Part shown: positions 13,275 to 24,628 of the stretch, in pieces
Layout of the letters: each line of letters starts with the position of its first letter
Position numbering within the stretch: position 1 is the first letter of the stretch
DNA from: Nemertoderma westbladi
Lineage: Eukaryota; Xenacoelomorpha; Nemertodermatida; Nemertodermatidae
Length of the DNA stretch: 64,000 bases
Reading direction: 5' to 3'
Assembly (NCBI GenBank): GCA_032718475.1
Contig: JAUCBJ010004537.1
Span: 93,172 to 157,171 of the forward strand
Program-made: the position numbers and the translations under genes
Notes under the pieces: generated by a model
Databases searched by the model: none
What the model was told of the DNA's origin: nothing
The model's input: the letters and a program-made list of their open reading frames with translations, nothing else

Positions 13275-14811
13275 AGTGGAAGCTGCATGTGTATAGTCGC
13301 CATTTTGAAAGATGTACTGTATACGAGGTTGAATTATAACTTTTTATTGGGAACAGCTTTTGCAAAGTCGGCGATGACGTCCAGGTGGGTAATGCGGCAG
13401 AATTCTGATATAATGTAACTAGAGACTGGCCTAGCGGCCAGTGAAGCAAGTCATAGGAGACAGTGCGATTCAAGTAAAAGCTTTTTGTTCTGTCTGATAA
13501 TCAATTAGTGTGAGGGTAGTCCCGGTGGTGTACGATAAATTTTCTAGACAACTTCAAAATATAATTATTATGTTGTAATCATCTAATGAATTATAAAAGC
13601 TGTTGTGTTGTTTGTGATTATAGAAGATATAAAGAGCAGTTAGCGAAATGATAGAGCTATCGGATAGAGTAGTCAGAGAGGGGTCGAGGTGTCAATTGAT
13701 TAATATAATAATAACAGCAATTGTCATGAATTCAATACAATCGCGTACAAGAAGTGATAAGACAAATTTGTTCTTATTTTTGTAATAAATATAACAAGTT
13801 GAGATGTTTCAATGTAAACCGCGATTAACAATTTACACTGTTCAATGTAAACCAAGATATTAATTAAATACAACAATTGTATTATTATTATTACATACTT
13901 TTATATTTCAAACTATAATGTTAGCCTTATGGAGAATCATTATGAGGCTGAGTAAACATTCAGCCTTATAAGCATACAGCCTCCACAGTATTAATGTTGG
14001 CCCAAAGATTTCAAAATAAAACAACAATTCGATGAGAGCACAGTGCAATCAATAGTAGCCAACACACTGTGTAATAACTACTGTAACAGTCATTTAGCTT
14101 GCACGCAAATTAATTAACATTGGGAAGAGTTATTCAGCTGAGTTTGTAATAGCCATAGCTAAACCAGTTAATGTTTGCTTACCGTCTCGTCTGGGTTATA
14201 AAGTAGAGTGATAATAAAACTTGGCAAAGAAAGTACTTCTTTGTTAGTTGGCCTCCTATTGAATGTATTACCAAGCCATCTCTATACATTTTTCATGAGT
14301 GCCAGCTGGTGTGGTTTTATCATTGCGCCTATGGCAATTTTCGTTGTTTTGGGGCTATTTTTCGAAATAAAACAAGTTGAGATGTTTCAATTTAAACCGC
14401 GATTTCACAAGTACCCATGGAAATCTATTTTCATGGTCCATGCAAAATTTCATCAAAAATCGTTAGCGCCATTTTTGCACTAGGTCAGTATGTCAGTAGC
14501 CAGTTGCCAGTAGTCAGTAGCCAGTAGCTTTTTTTCTTACAGTAATAAAGTCTAACGACTTGCTAATTATATGCATCACTGTTTTTTTTAGCATAATTTA
14601 TGGACATCCCGAAAATATTATATGGACCTCAGCTCAGATCCATCAGTCCATGACCTCCCGAATTAATTTACGGCACGTGCATACATTTAGCCATCCATAT
14701 TCTATTATTAGGTCCGCGTAGCGAGACCTTTAGTATTTACTCCATTGTCCGTTGTTGTTGTTAGGCAGTTAGGTTTTGGTATTACTGTATTACTGTATTA
14801 AGGATTGATAC
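13275..14811. other. Intergenic DNA, no gene seen
   Basis: It contains a second copy of the block ACAGCTTTTGCAAAGTCGGC (near 13350; the first is near 11440), so a short dispersed repeat straddles the right end of the 10871-13269 element. Stretches near 13430 and 13640 look faintly tRNA-like but are too weak to call. A duplicated phrase (GTTGAGATGTTTCAAT) occurs near 13798 and 14375. Confidence 0.45.
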
Positions 14812-14980
14812 GGCCCCAGTCAGCCAGTAGCTCAGTTGGCAGAGCGTGGGAGGTACCGAATTCAATCCCCCATTCCGGTGAATGTTTTTTGTTGTAAAAT
14901 GGTACTAAGCCATTCAAGGAGACGACAGTTCGTGGGTTAGTAGACGAGGACCTTTGCGCGATTTCGCGCTTTTTATATTC
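14812..14980 (+). mobile_element. tRNA-derived SINE candidate
   Basis: A Pol III A-box-like sequence (GTAGCTCAGTTGGCAGAGC, 14827-14845) is followed at normal tRNA spacing by a B-box-like GAATTCAATCCC (14858-14869). The region does not fold into a complete tRNA by eye and is followed by unrelated sequence, as in a SINE head-body structure. The 3' limit is uncertain. It could instead be a decayed tRNA pseudogene. Confidence 0.6.
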
Positions 14981-15248
14981 AAGGACTACTCAGTACGGTA
15001 GTCCTTGATTCTATCAGTCTATTACATACTTATTTTACATTATTATTAGGTGTTAGGGGGCCTACTATTCTGATAGTCTGATTGGTTGATAGTCAGATAG
15101 TTGAAATTGAAACGTTTTTGTTTATGACCGCTACTGACTGACTGACTGACTGACTGACAATAAGTCCCAAGGTAGGCCTAGTTTGTTTTACTTTCCTATA
15201 TTATGCTGTAAATGTACCGGTACGGATATGCACTGACTGACTGACGGT

Positions 15249-16511
15249 CCAGGTTGGAATTTATGCTGCAAAACTCGGACGCGTACCTGCGCGAATGACC
15301 GCAAACCAGATGCGCGTTGCGCGTTTGGGTGAGACAGGTGCGCGTTCGGGTGAGACAGATGCGCGTTGCGCCTCAGCGCGCAGCTCTGCCTCTGATGCGC
15401 ACCACAAATTAATTGAAATCACGAAAATACACAAAAAAATTTCGCTCGCTTCGCTCGCATTAGTTTCTCATTTCCGATTCTTCAAACAGTCAAATCACTT
15501 CACCATAATACTGTAATACCGGCAACCGGAGCTGAATTTGTCTATTTATTTTAACTACAGTACTCTATTGTTGTATTGTTATTAGGTCTATGCTATGCCG
15601 ATGTTACGTTAGTAAACAGGTAAAGTCAGAAAGTAATAATAATAATAATAATAATAATTTATTTATAAACGCGCCTTTTAAGGGCAATAAATCAAGGCGC
15701 AGATTATCTGATATACCGGTACGGGTTGTTTTGGGTTATGGTTTGGGATGCCGGACTTAATGTCATTGTATACTTTTGGAGTACGGCTCCGGTTGTGGTT
15801 GATGCTGACGGCAAGAATGAATCAATGCATGCATATGGTTATGCTATGGTTTGGGATTGGGATATGTTTTTGGGTTGCAGTAGTTAACCTAGACCACTCT
15901 CCTCTCATAATATTGAGTGTAGGTCGGGTACTATACGTCAGCAGCTCCATCTCATACCATACATACACCAATATAATATGCATGGGTAATGTAAGTAACA
16001 ATGTATTATAAGTATGACTTAATTATAAGCCAACTGCCAACTGTATGTTTAAGCCTAATTGTTAGGTAGGCCTATACAAAGTATTACTGGCAGACTGGTA
16101 CCTATTGCCTATTTCAATATTCGTTTTTTTGAAATTACATGTTTTGTTTGTAATCTAAAATAATATTTTCTGTTATAAAAGCAGTGAGCCCGATGGGCCA
16201 CCATAGTAGTGGATTAAAAAAATATTTTTTAATATTAACAATTTTGATGTTGCAAAAATTACATTTATTATGTAAGCCTAGATTCAACGTACAGACAGAC
16301 AGACGTAAAGATAAGCTTAAAATGCTCAAACTTGTAAAATAGGAATGTAAAATTGTTCTTATGAACTGTGCGATTTTTTGAGATATGCATGACATGAGCT
16401 GCGCGATTTTGTTTGGATTATGATGAGGTGCGCGACGAGCCAATTTCAGGTGCGCGGTGATTTCAAAACAACAAAGCGTACCTGCGCGCTCATGCATGAA
16501 TTCCAACCTGG
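15249..16511. mobile_element. Non-autonomous hAT-like element
   Basis: The left end reads CCAGGTTGGAATTTATGC and the right end CATGAATTCCAACCTGG, an inverted pair. The flanks are CTGACGGT (15241-15248) and CTGACGGG (16512-16519), an 8-bp duplication with one mismatch; 8 bp is the hAT target-site length. GCGTACCTGCGCG blocks sit just inside both ends. No transposase is encoded; open frames inside lack motifs. A lone end of the same family lies at 17020-17036. Confidence 0.65.
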
Positions 16512-16519
16512 CTGACGGG

Positions 16520-18628
16520 ACGGTCGGTATCACTTTAGATTATGATTCGGAAGACGAATTCGTCAGAGTCGAAACTGATTGTCATATTGTGATTTAGATG
16601 TTAAGACGGACCGAAGAAGAGGAAATGTGAAGTGTAGACGGAATTGAAGGCTGTTGACTCATTAAAGTGTTTTCCAGGAAGGGCAAAGGGAAGCCGATTT
16701 TATTTATTTGTGTGGAATTAATTTCGCACTACCGCATACCGGTACCAAACTGCCAAATCCAAAATCGCCAGGGCGACATATTTTCCGGGTTTATCAGTTT
16801 ATATCACAGTTCACAGTGCAACATTATTTCTCAGTATGTCCCTATGCCATACATTTTACTACAGTAGGCCCTACTATGTTTTTACAGTACACAGTACAGT
16901 CTGACAGTATATCCAATGTCAACCAGTCAACGCGTCCTTATTCTGCTGGAAGGGCATATGACAGTATGATTGATGAGAAACACAAACAGATAACAAGCTA
17001 AGTTTATACCGGTGTAGCACCAGGTTGGAATTTATGTAGAGTTTGCTCAACATGTGTAATTTCTATCTATTTGTATCTTACTGTAGAAGATACAAAAAAA
17101 TACACTGGGAGTGAGAATACAGTACACTAGGACTGTAGGGAAATTTAACCGGGGATGGATTTGCTCAGTGTGAAAATTTATAAATGCAGGGGTGAGTTTT
17201 CACTGGAGGGTTTAAAATACCGGTACACTAGCAGACTAGGGAAAATACACCTTGGGAGTGAGAATACACTAGGGGATTTTAACCAGGGGGGGGGGGGGGG
17301 GAGGAGGATTTTGCATGGGGAGTGAATATTCTCTGTTACACAAGTATTTCAAGAGTTAATTTATCATTCTAGATTCTAACTGTCTAATTCATTATTCCTA
17401 TCTCTGTATATACTGTAGATTCTATTTCCTACTGCAGCACTACCGCCTTACAGCTACAGGTACAGCCGTAAAATAAACCAGATTTTAGGTTATTATTTGT
17501 TATTATTTACCAGTACGCAGTACAGCAGTAGGCCTAGGTGTTATGTGTTATAGTTTCAATCTAAGGTTTAATCATAAAAATTTAGTTTTTCACTTACCAG
17601 ACCAGTATAATCACAGACACAGAATCATGTTTTATAATACAGTAATTAGTAATGATAATACGCTTCTCCTATCTGGTTCTCATATAAAATCGGTCAAATG
17701 CAACTCCTCGAATCAGTCCAAAGACGTGCAGCCCCCTCATTACAAACATAACGCACATGACATATGCAGAGCGTCTCTACTATATTGGTCTCCCTACTCT
17801 GGATTCTGGAGTATCGTCGGCTACACACAGCCTTATCCAAACATAGCGCATATTAATTGACATCGATTTGCCATCCTAGTGGCACTAAAGTGGTGGCTGA
17901 ACCAGAATCGACTAACCTTTATAATAATTACCCCCTTTTTTTTATCGAAATTTGTGCTTACTCCAGTCGGTAGTCGCCAGTAGGCAGTAGGGGCACTCCC
18001 CATCCCATTCCATTGCAGCATTGTTCACACGTACTGTACGTACAGCCCGTAACCTTACTTTCAATCGATTCAGCGGTCCAGAAAACCTATAAAATTGCGT
18101 TGAAATCAAAACTTTTGTGTATTTTCCGAATATCGTATGTTTCAAAATTTGAAGCGCCACGCCCACTTCGGTGCACGAAAAATAGTGGAGAATCCCGAGT
18201 GGTAATAGGGTTTAACATGTAATACTATTTTAGCGTAGGCTTATTTTAATTATAATTAATTACTAACCGATTTCCTATTTTCAGATTTTAGCAAACCACC
18301 ATTTTGTATTACCATGTAATAATATTTTAACGTATTTGAATCTTATTTTTAACTAATGTGGTGCCATAAATCGTCTTAAATTATTTCCTGGGATACTAGG
18401 ATGCTGCGGATACCATTTCATTGGGCTACATTACGGCAACCAGTCAGACCAGAGCCTATCTCCGCCCAGAGTGCAGTATGTTACTTTGAGCTTCAGTTAG
18501 TCAATGCTTGTACGGCTGTATGGGTACGGTAGTGTTACGTTAATGTTAGAACAGTGAGTTAGGTAGTTCGGTTAGGTTTGTATCGAAATTGCCCACCGGT
18601 ATTGAACTAGCTATTATTTATTATAAGA
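16520..18628. other. Intergenic DNA upstream of the SOWAH gene
   Basis: It contains a solitary CCAGGTTGGAATTTATG end (17020), a local direct repeat with GGGAGTGAGAATACA near 17108 and 17248, a 16-G run at 17286-17301, and a LINE remnant at 17690-17850. The last 150 bp before 18629 should hold the SOWAH 5' UTR and promoter, but no TATA box or other motif stands out. Confidence 0.45.
17690..17850 (+). mobile_element. Decayed LINE reverse-transcriptase tail
   Basis: One frame encodes QLLESVQRRAAPSLQT, then two stop codons, then MQSVSTILVSLLWILEYRR. The order QLE.VQRRAA followed by L..L.W..L..RR is characteristic of the C-terminal region of CR1/Jockey-type LINE ORF2 proteins. The stops show it is a dead copy. 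It is too short to assign a family. Confidence 0.55.
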
Positions 18629-18640
18629 TAAATTTATTGT

Positions 18641-21259
18641 ATGGCTACGTTCCCTCCATTTACATTTTCTCCGGACGAACTCTCATTCGATTCGGTTAAA
18701 CACGTCTTTCAGCTCCATAATGGAAAAGTAAAACATTCCTTATTGTTCGAGGTTTTTAAGGATTTCCTTAGTGACCCGGACAATAAAGACATCGCCAGGG
18801 ACCAGTTCAAGGATTACGTATCGCGGCTATCAACGGTGAAAAAGGATGAGAATGGTGATCTCTGGCTTTATCTCAAGAAAGTGTATTTCGAGAGAACAGT
18901 AGTTGATAATCCCGCTTCCAAGGGAAATACATCGAAAGGAAATTCTCCATCCACTGTGTTCAAAGCAGAAGAGCTTGCGGTGGATGAACTAGTTTCGAGT
19001 TGTAGTAGTCAAATCGATGATAGTATCACATTGCACGAAACACCTAGACAAGTTCAAAGTGTCCATGAGGATGTATCTCATTCGGACAGTGGAAGACGTG
19101 ATCTACCCAGTAGTCCATCCAATGATGATCCATCCAATTCTGAAACAATTCATATTGACTCGTCATCTTATAATGAGAGACACGGCACGTTTTGTAAATA
19201 TAGTGATTCTGAAGAAACCCATGACGACATTACTGGTGATATCGAAGTTGTACCGAAGGAATCAGATAACAGAGAGGAAAAGTTTGATAAAAACGAGGTC
19301 GATGTTCAACAAACTGAGAACGGAATAAATCTTGATAGTCAGAAAAATACCAACGTTATAGAAACAATTCCTCCAACTACGAATGAACCACGTGTTCCCA
19401 ATAGCTCAGGTACTGCTGATATTAAGAAGGATATTTTAGAAACGCAAACGCCAGTTACCAAAACTACTGCTGATAGTAAAAAGGAAAAGAAAGATGTTAA
19501 TATCGGCAAAACAACAGTAAGTGGTGTTAAGTCTAAAAAGGATAAGAGAAGAGAGACGCAAGTTCCAAAAATAGCAAATGAAAGTAAGAAAGATAAGAAA
19601 GAAAAACATGTTCACAAAACAACTGATGATAGTAAGAAAGATCGAAATTCTTCCAAAACAACTGCTGATAATAAGAAAGATCGAAGTTCTTCGAAAATTG
19701 TTGCTGATAGTAAGAAAGATAGAAGTTCTTCAAAGACCACTGCTGATAGCGGTAGTAAGAAAGATAGAAGTTCTTCAAAAAATACTTCAGATGGTAAGAA
19801 AAATAAAAGTTCTTCAAAAACTACCTGTGATGGTAAGTCTGTTAATAAGAAGGATATCAAAGAATCGACTGTTCTCAATAATTTTGTTAGTAATGCGAGT
19901 GACGCTGTTGTTGTTCATAATGATAATGAGATTGAAGGCACGGTATCCAGCGTTTCTGTTGGCGATAAACGAGAACCCTGTGTTTCCCAAACTTCTGATG
20001 ATAATAAGGAAGAAGCTGTTGTTCCTAAAAGTTATGTTGAGGATAAAGAAGAATCGAATGTTCCCAAAACGACTGATAATAACGATATTAATAAAGAGGA
20101 AAATGTTGTTAAACCGTCGGCTGTGGATGAAACGTCAAAGGAAATCCTGGAAAATGTTGTGAGAAATCTCGACGGTAAGAAGAACGGGAATGTTAAGGTG
20201 ATTCGTTCCGGGTCCTCCCGTCGTCTCTCTTCTATGAGCGTTACCTCGGAAACCGATTCCCTACCCGACGGAGAAAGTTTCGAGGTCGAGGAATACATCC
20301 CGTTGACGATTACCGAGAAGCGCTGGATGCTGGAGTCGGCGTCCTGCAACATATCCGCGCTAACCGGTATGCTGGAGGAGGACGCGAGTTTAATTAACCG
20401 ACGGGATTTCATGCAGGGCTGGTCCGCGCTGCATTGGGCCGCCAAGCACGGCGACATGGCCTGCACCGTGGCGCTCATGAAGGCCCCCGGGGTCGACGTG
20501 AACCTCCAAACCCACTCGGGATACACGCCGCTGCATCTCGCCTGCATCTACGGGAAGTACCACATCGTACCCATCCTGATGGTCCGTTACGACAGCCCGA
20601 TAGGGGGCGCCGCGAAGTCTGAGGATTTGCCGCCCCAGCTGGCCGACCCCAACCTCCGGTCCCACAGCGGGAAGAAACCGCTGGCTTACATTAAGGACAG
20701 CGATGTAAACCGGAAGGACCCTATCGATGATTTAGCGATGGTGTTACTCGAGGAGGAGACCTTAGTCTACACGCCCGGGCACGGGTACCGCCCGATTAAA
20801 CCGAAGAAAGGTCTAACCGTGAAGATACCGAAGCGGCATAGCAACGTAGGTCTGTCCCAGAGGGATCTAAACTACATCTCGAGGGGGGGAGTGTCCCCGA
20901 CCGAGAGGAACTCAACGCCGAGTCTCTCGTCCAAGCTGACGAACTACAGACGGGCCAGTCAGGCGGCCAACTCCGGGGTCCCTATGCCGGGGTGGATGAC
21001 CTCGAGTCTGCCGCGGTCCCCCGGGGGGTTCGGGGCTATAGACGAGGACAGCGAGGTCGGGGTGGGGGAGGAGCCCCCCTCCCCCAAGGGGAACATCCGA
21101 CGGCATTGCAGTCTCAGGCAGCAGCGTCGGGGAGGGGGCAGGGTCACTCAGCTGAGACGCAAGTTCCAGAGTCGTGTCCATGGAGACGGGGAGTCTGCCA
21201 GACCGAAAAGTGCGCCTCTTCCGCACACAAAGAGTCTAGGCGATTTGGGAGACAAATAA
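18641..21259 (+). CDS. SOWAH: SOWAH-family ankyrin-repeat protein
   Basis: Intronless ORF of 872 codons. The start is supported by an in-frame TAA 12 bases upstream (18629-18631). Residues about 14-85 match the N-terminal SOWAH domain (SFDSVKHVFQLHNGKVKHSLL ... ENGDLWLYLKKVY), thought to be a winged-helix-like fold. Residues about 85-545 are acidic, Ser/Thr/Lys-rich and disordered in appearance, with a 13-residue repeat near 320-400. Residues about 555-690 hold ankyrin repeats (GWSALHWAAKHGD and GYTPLHLACIYGK are the clearest). The tail to 872 is basic and Ser/Arg/Gly-rich. Vertebrate SOWAHA-D genes are, as I recall, also single-exon, so lack of introns need not mean retroposition. Molecular function in the family is poorly known. 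GC content rises sharply from about 20170 onward. Family assignment is confident; the paralogue is not resolved. Confidence 0.9.
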   Translation: MATFPPFTFSPDELSFDSVKHVFQLHNGKVKHSLLFEVFKDFLSDPDNKDIARDQFKDYVSRLSTVKKDENGDLWLYLKKVYFERTVVDNPASKGNTSKGNSPSTVFKAEELAVDELVSSCSSQIDDSITLHETPRQVQSVHEDVSHSDSGRRDLPSSPSNDDPSNSETIHIDSSSYNERHGTFCKYSDSEETHDDITGDIEVVPKESDNREEKFDKNEVDVQQTENGINLDSQKNTNVIETIPPTTNEPRVPNSSGTADIKKDILETQTPVTKTTADSKKEKKDVNIGKTTVSGVKSKKDKRRETQVPKIANESKKDKKEKHVHKTTDDSKKDRNSSKTTADNKKDRSSSKIVADSKKDRSSSKTTADSGSKKDRSSSKNTSDGKKNKSSSKTTCDGKSVNKKDIKESTVLNNFVSNASDAVVVHNDNEIEGTVSSVSVGDKREPCVSQTSDDNKEEAVVPKSYVEDKEESNVPKTTDNNDINKEENVVKPSAVDETSKEILENVVRNLDGKKNGNVKVIRSGSSRRLSSMSVTSETDSLPDGESFEVEEYIPLTITEKRWMLESASCNISALTGMLEEDASLINRRDFMQGWSALHWAAKHGDMACTVALMKAPGVDVNLQTHSGYTPLHLACIYGKYHIVPILMVRYDSPIGGAAKSEDLPPQLADPNLRSHSGKKPLAYIKDSDVNRKDPIDDLAMVLLEEETLVYTPGHGYRPIKPKKGLTVKIPKRHSNVGLSQRDLNYISRGGVSPTERNSTPSLSSKLTNYRRASQAANSGVPMPGWMTSSLPRSPGGFGAIDEDSEVGVGEEPPSPKGNIRRHCSLRQQRRGGGRVTQLRRKFQSRVHGDGESARPKSAPLPHTKSLGDLGDK
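19600..19835 (+). repeat. 39-bp in-frame coding repeat in SOWAH linker
   Basis: Tandem imperfect units encode variants of TTADSKKDRSSSK (13 residues), five to six copies. One unit carries a two-residue insertion (SGSKKD). The unit keeps the reading frame, so copy-number change would alter only the length of the disordered linker. Confidence 0.8.
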
Positions 21260-21612
21260 TTAAACCTATTTATATATTTTTTAATTATGTATTTAATCGC
21301 AATCATTCCTTATTAATTGTTTTGATTTATAGCCAAATATTTCCCCAATATTATATTAATTGTGCTACTTATATTTCCCCACCTGACTTTATTTAATTGT
21401 TTATTTTATTGTTCGATATTTTTCATGGTGTATTTTCTATATTTAAATTAATAACGACGGTTTGGCCTCTTTGGTAAATTAATTATTATATAATTATCTA
21501 TTTTTTAACGGTTTATAAATGTAACTGTTGGTATTTTTGGTGACATTTAATTTAAGTGAATCTTGTACGTTTTTCTAAGTACCGAACGTAATATATAATG
21601 TGGACGCATGTT
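21260..21612. other. SOWAH 3' flank
   Basis: AT-rich, presumably 3' UTR. No canonical AATAAA is visible here; an ATTAAA overlaps the stop codon (21259-21264) and the next AATAAA I see is near 22048. Confidence 0.4.
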
Positions 21613-21883
21613 TGTGGGGCCTTCGAGCAGCACGGAGTATAGATGGTCAAGGCCCCCCCTACACCCGCCGACAACGGAACTGTATAATTATATCTGTGTG
21701 GAGAATTTCTAAACTTTTGATAGACTAGGCCTACATGTGTACCAAGTTTGGTTCCATTTCATCTATGATTGACCGACTTATTAGCGTTCAAACATTTCCA
21801 AGGATAGGCCGTCGTCGTTTACGAATAATATCCTAATTATACCGCCACGCAAAGGCTCATCTGGCGTCGTGGCTCGCCCCACA
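21613..21883 (+). mobile_element. Short-TIR element (TGTGGGGC family), 271-bp copy
   Basis: It begins TGTGGGGCCTTCGAGCAGCA and ends GTCGTGGCTCGCCCCACA, giving an 8-bp TIR (TGTGGGGC). The interior contains TGTACCAAGTTTGGTTCCAT, a phrase related to the ACCAAGTTT/CCAAGTTTCAGC blocks of the larger copies at 49616 and 57926. A copy of similar length lies on the minus strand at 51212-51488. Confidence 0.65.
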
Positions 21884-23701
21884 GTATTTTCTGGTTTACT
21901 TACCGGTATGTGGTTTACTGTAATAGCGTGTGGTCTACTGGTGGATTGAGGAGGGCGAACTAACTAACTAGCTTTACTAATTTGTCGTCGACTGTACATT
22001 GTAAGCTAATTACATAAGCTAAAAAACAGTAAGCTAAAATTGAATCTCAATAAATTGCCATCTACTGTCTACTACAATGCCATTGAGCTAGTAGTACTAA
22101 CAGCAGTTGGAACAAACCTCATATTGAAATCTCAACTGGAACTCCATAAATCAACCACGTATTCTTTATTCAGTTGTAGATATTTTATAGTTGTGTATCT
22201 GTCTTTCTCTATGCACATTTATTGAATGATTCACAAATCAGTCAGTCAGCGACATACAATCCCTGGACAAATACCGGAACCTAAATAGTTTTTTCTTTGA
22301 TTTATTTTTTGTCAAAATTATTTTTTATTATTTAATTCCGGTTTATGTGATTTTGGTTAGAGCGAGCTTCTATAAATAGATAACTAAACTAGAATGAGAT
22401 ATTATTTATTATTCCTTAGCATTCCATTGCATCACACGCCTGACGCAGGTTACAAGAATTATTATACGTACCGGTACTGTAATTATCGTACAATAACAGC
22501 ATCAAGGATACAACAGTACACGATTAGTTTCATTTCGTGTTATTATAATTAGCTAATCTCTCTTTGGTGTTGTTGTTCCTTCATCCCATCGCGCTGCAAT
22601 CAACTGAAGCTCTTTATTGGAATGACTTAAACTTAAACGTTGAAATTCCCTTTGATAAAGTTCGATAGTTTTCGTTATCAGCGCAGCAATAAATAATGCA
22701 GATTTATATTATCTTTATATGTTTCGCTCTAAATTTAAAATAATAATAATTGTGATGTTTCATTCTTACAACTTTGTTATACAGCCAAACAATCAGTGTT
22801 GTAATTCAATGTAATAAATGATTTGCAATGTTAATAATGCTTGGTGCCTATAATTGTTGAATTGTAATTTATTTAGAAATTAACTTAATTATTTTTTGCA
22901 GTAATCGTCAACAGTATTTAGTATATTTTTCCAATTTGTGCTAATAATAATAGTTAATTCGAAAAAGTGACCTCTTTTATTATAATATATTGTAATTATT
23001 AGTCAGTGATAGTTTTGAGATATTTATATTTGTTGAACAAATATGCAGTTAATATTATTTGTGTTTTTCAACTTAAAAAAATGATTATTATTGTTATTAT
23101 GAAATTGTGTTGTTAAATTTAATGTTATTTTTAAAAACCGACACGAAATTAAAACTTCACTTTTTGACGATTTTGATGTAGCTGGTACACCAGCTAACAA
23201 GCGCACTACCTCGACGCCGAGGGTAAATATTTTAACTGATTCTGGTAGGTAATATTGTTGTCATCAATAATCCGACTGATACCCAACTGGTATCATTGGG
23301 GGTTTTCCTAAAAGTGATCAAATTCTACACTGTATCATGACTTTGTGAAAAAAGCAATACGATTTTCGGTCCCACAGTTTTCGTGTTCCAGAACGTTTTT
23401 AGGCGCTGTTATTAGCCCCGGTTTTAAGTTATAAAGTATGATAATTATCGTAATGACAATGAAGTTTTTCTCAGTTAAATTAATTTTAAAAATTTATTCA
23501 ATAACATACCTTTGCATCAACATTAAACTTAAAGTAAGTATCTTAAAAAATAAAAAAAAATCATTTAACATTTTATTGCAATGAGTGTATTAAATTCAAC
23601 TTTCAGCCAAAAACTTTCAATAATCACACTTTACATAATCGTCTCCATCAAAAATATGTGAGGTTTCAATGAAATGAAAATTGTCATAAAAGCGCGCCAT
23701 A
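21884..23701. other. AT-rich intergenic DNA, no gene seen
   Basis: Scattered homopolymer and AAT/ATT runs. No conserved coding or clear repeat boundary was found. Confidence 0.55.
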
Positions 23702-24424
23702 AAGGCCTGTTTACACGTGGCAACATTTAGAGCAACTTTCTCGGCAACTTGTAGTTAATGAAAAAAAGTTGCCGTAAAAGTTGATAAAAATTTATGGGAA
23801 CTTTATAAGTAATAATAACTTTTAAGGCGAATTATAGCGGGATAATCAAATTAAATTAAACGGCATTAGCGAAGCCCAATTTTTTCTTGTGAAAAATAGC
23901 TTTTATTATGAGGTTTTTATTCTAGAACAATATAATTTATTTGACCTTTTGACAGTAAGATTGTAGCTAGAAATTTTGATTTTGTGTTAGCTAGTACTTT
24001 TTATTAGCTAGTGAAACAATGAAAATTGAAAATTTGAAAAAAAATCCTTAAAAAAATTACTTTTATCATTGCTTTTATTATTTATTAGCTACCATAAATT
24101 TGACTAGCTATCATGATAATTTAATTTCAAAATTTTTAAAAGGTTATTTTATTAATTTTATACACGTATTATATCCATCCCATGCTTTTTAAATACTAAC
24201 CAGGCCTTTGTCTAAAAAATCTTCTAGAACAAAAAATATTTGTTCTAGAATATAATTTTTTTCAAAATAAAATGGCAAAATTTCAAAAAAAATAAATTAT
24301 CAAAAACTAGCTTGTAGATAAAATTTTTGTGAGTGGTGAATGCATACTGAACCAGTCAGTACCCACTATTTTACAGTCAAAATAGCCAAGTTGCTCTAAA
24401 AGTTGCCACGTGTAAACTGGCCTT
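23702..24424. mobile_element. MITE with about 38-bp TIRs
   Basis: The left end reads AAGGCCTGTTTACACGTGGC. The right end is the complement (GCCACGTGTAAACTGGCCTT), and both arms continue inward with AGAGCAACTT. A possible 3-bp target duplication ATA flanks it (23699-23701, 24425-24427). The interior is AT-rich and contains TTCTAGAAC-type inverted repeats. No coding region. Confidence 0.75.
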
Positions 24425-24628
24425 ATAAGTTAATTGTAAAGGAAACATTGAAGAAATTATTTGTTTATTTTCAACAGTAAATTTATTACTAAAATACAGT
24501 ATATATGGAAGCAATGGAGACAATTTTAATAATTGCAAATTACACAAAATCCTCAATGATGCAAGCAGGGCACTATCATTAAAAACCATGCAACCTTCGA
24601 ATGGTCATGTCGCAGCTATTTTTCAACG

